Origin: Pterois miles
Lineage: Eukaryota > Chordata > Actinopteri > Perciformes > Scorpaenidae
DNA: 64,000 nucleotides
Assembly: GCA_947000775.1 (NCBI GenBank)
Contig: CAMQGK010000341.1
Coordinates: 11,635,001-11,699,000 of the forward strand
Direction: 5' to 3'
In this document: positions 11,101-21,699 of the stretch, in pieces
How positions within the stretch are numbered: position 1 is the first letter of the stretch
Layout of the letters: every line of letters starts with the position of its first letter
The notes under the pieces: model-generated
What the model was told of the DNA's origin: nothing
The model's input: the letters and a program-made list of their open reading frames with translations, nothing else
The model's database searches: none
Position numbers and translations under genes: made by a program

Positions 11101-13743
11101 AAAATAAGTCAGACAGGAGGACAAAGACGGATGAAAAAAGCAAGCTTGTCCAGTAGTGACGAAGATGCATATACAGAAGGACATACCAAATGAGTCTACC
11201 ATTTTCTATGTAGTACTGCACTTTGAGGCAGAGCACCAGAGGCAAGGGTCTCTTCTGTAATGCCTGTATACAGAAAGAGACATGTTAGAGAAGGCCCGTA
11301 TGCATCTTTTTGTCATGCTAAATGAAAAGTTGGGGCATGTAGGCCACTGAACTGTGCCTCCCAATTAACTGACATGTACAATAGTTTGGAGAGTGGGTCA
11401 CAGCAAAATGCTCCTAATTTACTCAACAAAACCAAAAACCCTCTACCCTTCACAACAATGCCTGCCTTACCTTTCCTGAATCTTGCCTCCAGTCCTTAGG
11501 AAAGTACTTAGTCAATTTCTCCTCCATGTCTAAAAATATGTGCTCATTGTCTGGGATGGAAAAGGACAATCAGGAAACAAGCAGACAGTTAGCAAGCAAA
11601 CAAAACAATAATGTAACCAAGCGTGAAATGTGCCCAACAAGGGAATTCATTAGGGTTAAAGAAAAAAGCCCTTGTTTCTCCTTTTGTGAATGAGGCTACT
11701 AGGAAGCTAATGACAACAATGCTAATGTTAATATATCCTTTTATAATTTCAGTGGTAGCATGGCAGCACTGACCAAACGCTGCTTTGTCAGTATAATATT
11801 CTGTAAAGGTGTTAAGGGGTGGGTAGATGCCATGGATGTATAAAGAGATCAGAATACACCATTGGAGGTGGGCTTCCATTCATTCCTATGAGAGCTGCTC
11901 AGTGGCGCATGAAGCCAAAATAGTGATACTGCAAAGTGATAAAATTTCTGGATCATCTGCATCTGCATCCATTGGGCCCATAGCCCTCAGTCTGGGGCTT
12001 AGTCACATGAATGGAAGACGGGAAATAACTCTGAATTTGACTATTATTACAATTTACAACTTTTAGGAGCTAATGATTTAAATAAGGGCTATTCAAGTGT
12101 TCATACTGGTGAGTTGATTTATCCAAAAAAATCTGCTAAGTTATGTCTATTTCTCAAAGTAAGTCTATGAGAAAAAGTCTTTTTGGGCCCAATGGCATCA
12201 CGTGACAGATGCTGAAGTTGTAGTACCACTGTTTGGCCACTACAGAAATGTGTTTTGTCTCTTTGTGGGGGATTAGTAGATGCATTAAACATAGCACTGC
12301 TTTTTTTTTCTTGATATTTAGCTCTTCATCTGTCCTGCAATCCCCTAAATATAGCAATTTACCAACGTTAATGTTTTATCAACAACAAATTGGATTCTGT
12401 TTCAGTAGGTGGTCTAAAAAGTTGTTTGCAACCTGTGCCGAGAACGAGGCTGTTGTATCACTCTCAGCCTGGTCCGATGAGTCATGACATTTCTATCTGA
12501 TCCACATTATCTCTTTTGTTCAGCTTTGTGTAGCTAAATCATGCTCACAGTGTATTCCTTTAACCATCCATATCTCCTTTCAGCCTGCTCCCGCTCTGAC
12601 TCATTGCAACTCTTCACCTCTCATCCTTCACTGAGTAAGAGTTGAGTAAGGCAGCCTGTGTCATGACGAGTCCCCCTACCTCTCCTCCCCCACTCCCACC
12701 CTCCTCTTCCCATCATCAATCCGTCCCTCCCCTCAGTGAAGAAGAGGAATGCAAGGGTGCATTCCAGGCTTAATGAAGTTAATATTGCAGGAATCCAGGC
12801 CTAAGTGATCGCTGAACCAACACCACAAAAACAAAAGGCTGCTTGTTCAAGTGGTGAGCCACACAAGATTACCAATGCATTTCAAACGTATTTGTGCAGA
12901 GAAACAGAACAGAAACACAAGGAAACAGAACATTGCTCGGTGACTAAACTGGATTACACCATTCGATTATGCAGACTGGGAGGGCTAAATGAAATGTTTT
13001 GGCTTCAGTGAAATAACCTTTTGGCTGAAAACATGTACCACAATATTGCATAGCAGTGCCACTAAAAGAGTGGTACTGCAAAGCCCTGCTGTAAATCTGC
13101 GTTATGATCCAAACATGATGCTCTTATTTACAGTTGAACTGACTTCTGAAATGTGGTACAGGTACTGGCATGTGCATTAATTGATCAACATAACTTCTGG
13201 GGTGTACTCTAGTATGAACAGTCCTTTAAGAAGAAGAAGAAGAAGAAGAAGAAGATAGTCCTTTATTAGTCCCACGGGGGGAAATTCAATTTTTTCACTC
13301 TGTTGTTAACTTATACACCGTACATGCAGGCCCGAACACACACATGCACAAACATGCAACAATGGAGAGATGTCAGAGTGATGGTTCAAGTTAAGGTTCA
13401 AAGGCAGAGGGGTCGGTGAGGAGTGAACTTACCTCTCACCACTGTGAGGCTAAAGAAGTGCAGCTCTTTGATTCCAAGCAGCTCTGCCACTCGGTTAAAA
13501 ACATCCTGCCCTGTGGACTTTGGCTGGAGTAGGTGAAAAGACAAAGAAGCCAGTAATCAGTACACAAACCATGTGGTGCAGCCAAAACATTGTAATGAGA
13601 AACAGAACTGTTAAGACCTCTTTCTGACAGTCAAGAGGGCAGCTAGAGACGTGTTTAACACCCACCCCGACAGTGATGTCCAGCTGGTCTTTGTTGGGGA
13701 GGAGAACACAAATGGTTCTCTCCTGCTTTATCGAGGTGGACAT
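4723..13743 (-). CDS. frmd1: FERM domain-containing protein, FRMD6/FRMD1 (willin) family, complete coding region
   Basis: FRMD6/willin-type proteins sit at the apical cell cortex and feed into Hippo signalling. Thirteen coding exons on the minus strand: 13743-13666, 13523-13433, 11550-11471, 11263-11187, 11072-10877, 10054-9899, 9379-9314, 8854-8786, 8676-8502, 8114-7830, 5417-5286, 5166-5096 and 5013-4723. All phases join, giving 588 residues (human FRMD6 is about 620, FRMD1 about 550). Family marks include DNEHIFLDMEEKLTKYFPKD, VQYYIENGRLI, GYALQADLGD, YFEPKEYFPPW, LLYDFPWSNVGRL, DGLPSARKLVYYTG and DRHSHSLDDVRLF. The start MSTSIKQERTICVLLPN leads directly into the FERM N-lobe. The FRMD1 rather than FRMD6 assignment is a guess from divergence and an insertion near LGDHPLPREDMEVTPYFEP. 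Confidence 0.85.
7113..7806. mobile_element. Short non-autonomous hAT-like element, copy 1
   Basis: It begins TAGGGCTGTCAGTTGATTGA and ends TTACAGCCCTAA, so the ends are inverted repeats. Next to the left end are runs built on 'taatcgcatgatt' and 'gattaatcgcaaattaa'. The interior has 'aacctccttcgcaacacgcta' and 'ggattccttaggttttctag', shared with the copy at 22022-22440. There is no open frame. It lies in the 5418-7829 intron of the FERM gene. The hAT label rests on end type and is tentative; target duplications were not clear. Confidence 0.65.
10114..10768. mobile_element. Short non-autonomous hAT-like element, copy 2
   Basis: It starts TAGGGCTGTCAACATTC and ends ACTGACAGCCCTAA, the same ends as the 7113-7806 element. 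Before the right end it carries 'gtgattaatcgtgattaat'. It lies in the intron between FERM-gene coding exons 5 and 6. It shares an internal block ('agctagagtggagagta...cattggtaccaacc') with a fragment at 14215-14480. Confidence 0.65.
11822..12510. repeat. Probable dispersed repeat in FERM-gene intron
   Basis: The block starting 'ggatgtataaagagatcaga' with 'ttccattcattcctatgaga' resembles a repeat that I remember as common in fish introns. No long open frame and no clear terminal repeats are visible. Boundaries are rough. Confidence 0.3.
13228..13383 (-). mobile_element. SINE 3'-tail fragment
   Basis: A (GAA)n run is followed by 'tttattagtcccacgggggg' and matches the 3' half of the SINE at 39694-40043 almost base for base up to 'gagatgtcagagtgatgg'. 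The tRNA-like head is missing, as expected for 5' truncation during reverse transcription. It sits just outside FERM-gene coding exon 2. Confidence 0.7.
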
Positions 13744-14214
13744 GATGCCTCGTGTATGTCGGTGATAAGTACTCTGTCTCTGTTAAACTGCCTCAGTCTT
13801 CTCTTGCTTCCTCAATCCTTTACTCTTTATCTCTTCCAGGGCAGTTCATCCATATTGCATCTGAGAAGATAGTAGATATCCGAGTGAGATAAGGAAAGAA
13901 ATAAGTAATAATAATTAAAAAAAAAAACATGATCCAACTACAGTTCAATGTGAATTATGAAGATGGTAGAATGGAATTTAAAGCAGATCTAGGTTTGATT
14001 GTGTAACATGCAACTGAACTGCACTGACATTACATTAGCACGTTGTCAATCAGTCAAAGCAAAAACAATCCCATACTCAGTAGGGGTCTAAGAAATACTA
14101 TGTTTTGCAAAATTGTACCGAGTAATTGTACTGATCTCCAAAACGCTGCATTGATTTTTTAAATTTACCTCTTGAAAATCTGGTCGCCGTTCTGTCTTTC
14201 AGAGGTTATAACAG

Positions 14215-14480
14215 GTTTTAAGGCTAGAGTGGAGGTACTGGCATCATATGATCTTAGTAAACCTAAGGAATACATTGGTACAAACCTGACATGCATGTTG
14301 GAAAAGTGTCTACGTTACGCTAAATTTTGGCAAGGAAAACTGGCATGGCCATTTTCAAAGGACTCCCTTGATCTCTGACCGCAACATATGCGAATTCAAA
14401 CGAGTTCTATGGGTACCCACGAGTCTCCACTTTACAAACATGCCCACATTATGACAATCACAGTTTGGGCTAAAACCATG
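14215..14480. mobile_element. Internal fragment of the AGGGCTGTC element
   Basis: The blocks 'aaggctagagtggaggtact', 'ggaatacattggtacaaacc' and 'gtacccacgagtctccactt' are found in the same order in the 10114-10768 copy. The AGGGCTGTC ends are absent, so this is an internal remnant. Confidence 0.5.
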
Positions 14481-15914
14481 CCGTATGAATGTGTAATTTA
14501 TACCTATTCTAAAATGGTATGTGTCTCAACCCTTCTGAAGCCAAACGATTTACCAACACAGTACTCTTCCAGAGTCAGATACAAGACACAAGATGGTGTA
14601 TCGCAAAAGCATCTAGATGTATATTATCACCAAACACTGCAATAGTGTCTAATTGAAAAACAGGGATATAGCTGCAAATTCAATGATCTTATCATACTGT
14701 AATCCTAATATTAGTCATTAACTGGTGACAATCAGTCACACAATCCTTGTGCATACCCTTTCTAATCCAACACTAACTGCAGCAACACAAAATTATAAAA
14801 AGGACTGTTACTGTAGATTCTGCTTAACGTACCAAAACAAATGGCCAAGATGAATGTCGACAGTCTACTTGCAACCCAGACTGAGCTAAAGCTTGGCCCC
14901 CAATGCTGACCTGAAGCCCCTACTGGTACAAGGCTCATCTGATTACCGTCTCTGAATCAATTAATCAGGTTAATTACTGCCGCGCGCCGACTCTGATTCC
15001 CTTAAATCCTGCACTTGATAATAACCAGTAAAAAAAAAAAAAAACACAAAAGAAAAAACAAATGCTGCTAACTGAAGCAGTGTGCTCTTGTGCCAATCTA
15101 CTCCAAATAAAATGTTGAAAATAACCAGCATGGTAGAGATTCTTGGACAAAAAAACGCTGTCTTTGCATCACACTTGTGTCTTTTCAACTCTTAAGTCTG
15201 GCATATAAAAAGAGGAAAAAAGATGTTTACATATTTTTAAAAGCACTAGCAAAAGGCTTCACTGTTGACATAAATCATGAAAATATAACAAAGGTTTTGC
15301 CAGTGTAAAAAACAAATTGTGCGAACTACAAACATGCATGTTCTTGGCTCAGAGAGTGAAACATTTGTTGTACTTAATATGATTTATGGACATGTTCAAA
15401 CACAGCCTCACTCACATCTGTGTGTCAGAGCAAACAGACAAAAACCTGAAATTCCAGTAGCTTGAACATCTGAGTGGTTTATGAGTCAAACTATATTGCA
15501 GATTTACACATAGAAGCAAATGTACAGAAGCTCAACAGATCCAAGTAATTTTCCACACTAACAACATAGAAATAATTCTTACAGCATTCATTTTAATCCT
15601 AATGCATTTCTGAGTCTTAGAGTGCTTCCTCAATATAAATTATGGTCATTCTGAAAGTGTTGTACCTCTGTACTGTGGTATATTATGAGAGCTACAGTAT
15701 ACTGCTAAATATATATTATTTGTTTTATTTTTTTTTATTTTAGATATTAGAAGATGAAGTTGCACACATGTGTGAGTAATTTCTGAGAAATTCATGTGTA
15801 AAGCAATGAGAGTGAAAAAGAGAAACAGATTTCTCAGGAGGAAAAAATGATTTATTTAGTAATTTGTATGAGTGTTTTTGCTTCTTTTTGCCTGCTGAAA
15901 GCTGTTTTACATTA

Positions 15915-16223
15915 CAGACGCACCAATCCAACTTTTTCAGTCTACATATCAATACCTGGGCTTTGGTATCGCCCGATACAGAGCATCAATCTGATACCAG
16001 TGTTAAATTAATAAGCTGTATGTATGTATTATTTATCATTAAAGTAATAAATCGTACACCAGATACTTGGTAAAAAAAATCTTACAAATTAACAGGAATT
16101 ACAATTCAAGTCTATAACGTATATAAAAACATAACTGAATTGAACAGATCATTGTCACCGATATCCAATCCTGCTATGCGAGTCAGTATCAGCCCAATAT
16201 CTGATATCTAGTGCATCTCTAGT
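15915..16223. mobile_element. Short inverted-repeat element (CAGACGCACC...GTGCATCTCTAG)
   Basis: The left end is 'cagacgcaccaatccaac' and the right end is 'ctagtgcatctctag', an imperfect inverted pair of the type that flanks short hAT elements in fish (recalled). Internal wording 'tatcgcccgataca' / 'tatcagcccaatat' is mirrored on both sides. No open frame. Confidence 0.5.
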
Positions 16224-17774
16224 TAACACTGTAAATTTCAAATAGTCTAAATAAGTAGGATACTATTAGACATCTGAACTATACTCGCAATGTAATGTTT
16301 GCCCAATTAGCATTTGTTTGTTTATGTTGAAGACTATTTCTACACTTGACTTAAACAAAATATAAATTTACTTAAGAGCTAAGTTGGGAAAAAAGACACA
16401 GCAGACAAAAAGCTTGAATGAACCTTGATATTCAAATAAAAAATCATCAGTTTCAAATTAACTCCTCCAGTATTTCAACAATCAAACAAACCAATCGGAC
16501 AAATAAACAAGTAAGGTGGACATAAGAGCATTCACATCAAGGCGCCATCCAATTCTACTATGTTTTGAATACATACACGCTAAGTACAAAAGAGAAAAAA
16601 ACTACGCAAATATAAGTAAATCAATAAAACAAAAACAATGCACATAAATTACGCTATCAGCAAATATTCACAGCTTCTCCAAAAACTCCATAAAAAGATC
16701 TCCATATTTTTTCCCTTAAGTCAGTTTAAGTTTTTCAAGAGCCAGAGACTGTAATAGACCCCAAATTTATTCAATGGGTTATCAATAACACAGATCAGAC
16801 ATCAGTTTACTTAAAAGAATAAGCAGTAGTAGTTATCAATGCTGCCATATATTGATATTTAAGTCAAACAGTTAGTGTAAACTGCATGAGAAGTATTGCG
16901 TAAGTAATGAATGAGGTGAAGCAATACCAGACTTAATCAGCCTTAAATCCAGAGTACAATCAGGTGTATAAACTACACAACTCTTCACCTCCTGTTTACT
17001 ATGAGCCCAAACAGTGTTGGCTGACGTCTTCAGACATCCCCTTGTTGCTGACCAGGGTGAAACCTGGCATCACATGAGAGCAGCCATCTGTATGCCTTAA
17101 TTCCCCTCCACGACTGTCATAATCCCTGCTGCCTATTGGAAAAACAGCCCCTGTGCACTATGCAAGCTCTCTGACGTGTCAGGGACCCCCACAGCCCGCT
17201 AAAATTATAACAGCCATTTATATTCACCCCACTTAAAGACAATAGGGTGAGCCAGCTTTTCAGTTTTGGGGGAGCAGCAGTGCCATTACTTACGTTTGAC
17301 TCAGAGCCCTGACAGGCACATTTAAATTATACCACCAGGGTTCAGTGCTTCTTTCTAACATCAGATTTTCATGAACCTGGTACTGGAGAACAGAGTAAAG
17401 CTACTCTCCATCTTATCATATCATTTTATATCATATTATCTGGTTTTGTTATGTAGCTAGCTAACATATCGGCTGATAACGTTAATTAATGTTGACGCAA
17501 CACAGCGTCCTAAGCTAGTAGCCGCTATTTCTGTCAAAGTTTCGGTGTATCCGAGATAATTACACATATTTACTGAATGAGTTCGCTACTTCAAAACAAA
17601 AACAAAGCAGAAAAAGCTAAAGTAATAGTGTTTTTAATCTAATAACAGTGGTAACGTTAAATATTTTCCAAAGGGAAAAGTGTTTGTTTGGATGGGTGGT
17701 AACGTTCTAGCCTAACGCAACAAGTGCATCACTAACCTGTGGCTACTCACTTAGCTAGCTGTGGAGTTACTTAC

Positions 17775-18010
17775 CATTATATTATACGAAGGGAAGGAGT
17801 TCACAGTTCAGTCGCTGGTCTTCTCAATACCTGTTCAGACACACCAACTTGTTTCTTATCCGCATAAAATCATGACAGGAGTGAGGAGGACATCAGTTTA
17901 TCCCCCCTCCCCGTTGCGTGTTGCAACTTCTTCAACCCGCTTCAACCACAGTGAAGCGCTAACGATTGGGCCGTACCATCTTGGATACACGTGGGGGACT
18001 CTGTTGTGAT
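17775..18010 (-). promoter_or_regulatory. frmd1: Probable untranslated first exon and promoter of the FERM gene
   Basis: On the minus strand a good splice donor (GGTAAGTAACT) lies directly below 17775, and the sequence above it to about 18010 has more CpG than its surroundings. No frame here continues to 13743, so the exon would be untranslated. The evidence is only the donor, base composition and position. Confidence 0.4.
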
Positions 18011-18223
18011 TGAACTCTAGTTTGGAAATGTTGGTATTGTTTTCACGTTCAATTCATAAATTATTTTAGTTTTTATAGAATGAAAATTACACATAAATAA
18101 ACATCTTCCTTTAGACATACATGAAAATGAACAGCAATATTTCTATATAGTACTAAATATACACGCCCCACCCCCATGTTATGCATTGGTATAGTGATGT
18201 GCTAATTAGAGGTTCAGGCAGCA

Positions 18224-18978
18224 AACTACTGATGGGAAGTACGGCTCTTTTCAAAGAGTCGGCTCTTTTGGTTCGGCTCCCCTGGAGGAGTCAGGCTCCC
18301 AAACGGTTCCCAAATGACTCTCCATTTAGTATCACTCGAAGCCCTCTACTTTAGCCTAATTTAGCAACTATGAGTGGTTTGTGTGGTGGTAAGCAATTTT
18401 TCATTGAGTGTATTCATAAAAGCCTTATTTTTATGCGTTTTTTCTAAAAAAAATACACAGTTACTATTGTTTAATTAAATGAATGACTGAACACAGAACC
18501 ACAGCAAACAAATCAAATAAATAAAGGCCAAAGTCTTCTGTGCAGGTTTGTTGGTGTCCCTGCTCAGTTTTCATTTTACAAATTCTGGACTCAGCTTTGC
18601 CGTCTCCAATATCATTGAAATGCAGCCAGCTGCTGCTTCTTTATCGTTGTTCGCTCATTTCTTCACTTTTTCCAGAAACGCTTGCGTTTAAATCCGGCTC
18701 CCCCGTCTCTGTCACTCTGTGTGCATCTGGCCTGTACCACTACACTAGCTGTCTTCGGAGTGTCTGACCCTCTTATTTCACATAATAAACATGTAATCGT
18801 TGTCTGTCCTCGCATGTAACTGGCCACATGGTGTGCCCATCAAAATAGAGTCCCGCCCCTGCCTGCATGGATTCTCAATCAAGTTGAGTATGAGCAGAGC
18901 GAAGATTCGGCTCTCCTTTTTCACTACAAAGAATCGGCTCTTAGTGCCGGCTCATTTGCGAACATCACATCACTAGTT
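18224..18978. mobile_element. Non-autonomous hAT-like element with GGCTC repeats
   Basis: Left end AACTACTGATGGGAAGTACG and right end CGAACATCACATCACTAGTT are imperfect inverted repeats. Sub-terminal 'ggctcttttcaaagagtcgg' and 'aagaatcggctcttagtgcc' are repeated GGCTC/GAGCC motifs. The interior has no transposase frame. It is in the intergenic region between the FERM gene and fam135a. Confidence 0.6.
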
Positions 18979-20990
18979 GAGACTGGTTGGACATTTGCTG
19001 TCAGCTATGAAAACTATCAGGTTTTCCCTGAAAACTGACTAGTGCTTAATTAATCCTATATTTTTGCGTATTTTAACCAATATGTCGGCCCTGAATTGGA
19101 GACTTTTTCTCCGTTTCAGATCCAATATCATCCACACGGGGTTGCTCTGGTCAATCCACACCATATGACCAACTAGCATGGCATTTGTTATGACGAATAG
19201 GTTTCACCCATGGGTGTATTATCCATGATTTCACCCCATGAGAAGTATTTAACCCTCTGAGACCCACAATACACCATTTGCTGTCTTTTGTAGGGGGGTT
19301 TTTAGGGAGAGATAGCAGGTCACCAGTGGATGTCACATAGAAGTGCTGTACATCTGAAAGCTGGGAACCTGATGATTAATTTGAGATGTGTCAAGTTGTC
19401 TTAGTCATTAGATATAAATATAAGATATATATTATTTTAAAAAAATGTGAAAGGGTATAAAGTCTTAGAAGATTATGATCAAAGTATATGATGGTAGTCC
19501 TTATGCTGTATTATGTCTCATTATTTTTTTCAGCATTTTTTGGGATTATACCATTTGTTATAAAGATTTGGTGCTATATTTACCCATTATTTACCACTCA
19601 AAAATTTATAAAAATGATCAATAATTACTCCAAAATATCATGTTATGTTATGACAAAGACCTTGAGGAACACCATAAAAAAAGCCATGCTGTGATTTGTT
19701 TTGACATTTTGAGATTTCCGCAAGAAATGCATTTAGATTGCGAGCACTTCTGTTCAGGAAATTGCTCAGACAACCCCCCATTTTCCATCTAGCTAGGAAA
19801 ACCATCAATCCCCTGAATGCTCTAGGTCTCTAGTTGGTGGTTGTAAAGTTTTATGAGGCTATGATTATCCTAGAGGTCACCACAGGCCATTTTATATAGT
19901 GAAGTCAAGTTTCAAAATATGATCTCACTACAATGAAATGGCTACTATGGGAACTAACATCATCACACATGAATACAATGTTTATCTTCCATCTAGATTG
20001 TGGAAAAAAAAAATCATCAACCGTGTACCATGTTGCTTCAATCCATCTTTTTGTAAGTCAATGAAATGATCCCCATTTCAAATATTATAACATTGGCAGC
20101 ACACTTCAATCAGTAATTTGCACAAAGGCTGTCCAACTCCCTTTATGAGAGAGGGGTACAATATACAATAACTTATTGGGAATGACAAATTGAAAAAAGT
20201 TATATTAAACACTCTTGAGATAATGCACACTATGTAGAAAAATAGTAATATTGAGATACATCACTGATAATTATGTCATTTCAAGTTGACGGTATGACGT
20301 CTAACATTATACACTTAACCAGGTTCTAAGCAAATCACTCCACATTTATTGTCAGTCTCGGAACACATTACTGTGATAACACTGCCATCTGCAGGGCTAT
20401 TTGGTCAACTGCAAAAAGAAATATTAAGAATTAAATGAGATGAATAAACACCGAAATAAATGGCACAATAACATTACAAACTCTGAAAACAGAGACTTGA
20501 AGAAACTATAGGATTACTACTGCTGCTCAGTAATAATGACCCCAACCCAGGAGCCATACATCTGCATATATCAAAATTAGACTTGATGAAATTTTGAAAT
20601 TCATTGCAGCAATGGTGACTAAAATTAGTTCAACATCAGAATCATATATTAACTAAGATTGTATTAGTAGGTAATATGAAACCACTCGAGAACAGTTTTC
20701 CTGCACTTAGTGTACCAAGCCCTCTGAGATCAGTAGTGACACATAGGAAAAAAAGAAGTCATCTAACCAACTTCATAATATGCATATTTAATGGTCGAGT
20801 ATGATGATATATATAAACAATTTTCCAAGAAACATTTTTTTTTAAATTCCAAGCAATATTTTCCATTTAAAACACATAACCACCAAATGATACCAACCAA
20901 ATACTTTGAATAAAACCAGTTCATATCACCAACATGTGCTTTAGCTGAATCGTGATCATTGCTTAACACCCCTGTAATAAAAGGTTATGC
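18979..20990. repeat. Intergenic DNA, probably old dispersed repeat at 19245-20110
   Basis: The block beginning 'accctctgagacccacaata' resembles a repeat that I recall seeing often in fish DNA. The rest of this 2 kb spacer is AT-rich with no coding frame of note. It ends at the probable polyadenylation region of fam135a. Confidence 0.35.
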
Positions 20991-21002
20991 TGTAGGCAAA
21001 GC

Positions 21003-21008
21003 TTTATT
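21003..21008 (-). terminator. fam135a: Polyadenylation signal of fam135a
   Basis: AATAAA on the minus strand (tttatt on plus), about 690 bases past the fam135a stop codon at 21700. It is a candidate that would give a 3'UTR of about 0.7 kb; cleavage would fall just below 21000. Confidence 0.5.
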
Positions 21009-21699
21009 CTCCCAACACCAGTTTGGGTATATGTTGTGCAGAATGCTGCGATGGCGAAAAACAGCATAAAGTATTAAGACCAAAGCCAAGGCTGCAAAGT
21101 CTGAGCAACAATCTTGTTTCAAATGCAATCTTTGCCTTTAAAAATGATGGAAAATTGTTGATAAAAAAAGTAACTTGTACAAATGACCGTTTTCAGTACA
21201 AAAGCTTGTAAAATGTAGTTGTGGTGCAAATCAATGCAGTGTCTCTTAAAGTTGGTGGGAAACATTTGCAATGGTGAGGACAGTATGTGCAGACGTGACT
21301 TGGGCCAGCTCACCAAAACAGCCATTTCATTTTTGTAGCAGCTACATTTCCAGTTCAGCATCTAATATTAACTGAATAACGAATATAAAGTATAAACATA
21401 ACACATAAATAACACTGAAAATATAGCATATAACAGGGGGGGTTGCTTCCCAAACACAAAAAACAAAATGTATAAGAGATGGCAGTAGAAAAATAAAAAT
21501 GTCCATACCCACCGTGATTCCAATATAAACATGAAATGAAAGTAATTGTGATTTTGCTCATATGTTTTTGAAAAGTGATTATATGCATTTAAAAACCATA
21601 AGATAATCCAGATACGATAATCAGAATAAAGTTTAGATGCAGTGAGGTATTAGCTCCACATTCCTCTCATCCACCAATGTGTGCGATTCCGCCACAGTT

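Larger units (their letters stand above)
8502..13743 (-). other. frmd1: FERM lobes (F1-F3) of the FRMD6/FRMD1-like gene, coding exons 1-9
   Basis: Exons 1-9 encode about residues 1-329, the whole FERM domain. The ubiquitin-like F1 lobe spans roughly residues 8-95 (exons 1-4), beginning TICVLLPNKDQLDITVG. The acyl-CoA-binding-like F2 lobe spans about 110-220 and includes YYSDLRERVLRSECRQQEEV and ESCRLEDVPVTFYRLQK. The PH-like F3 lobe follows with GLTLRGMQVYQ, DFPWSNVGRL and SFRSRHLLLHLSSSHRLYLS. Exon 9 (8676-8502) ends in phase 1 and joins exon 10 to read LEESEDKKRYRESYISDD, close to the FRMD6 sequence at this point. Confidence 0.8.
13744..17774 (-). other. 5' intron of the FERM gene
   Basis: About 4 kb separates the first coding exon from the probable untranslated first exon. 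It is AT-rich and holds repeat remnants at 14215-14480 and 15915-16223. A 5'UTR exon boundary just upstream of 13743 cannot be fixed, because several AG dinucleotides are possible. I see no other coding exon. Confidence 0.4.
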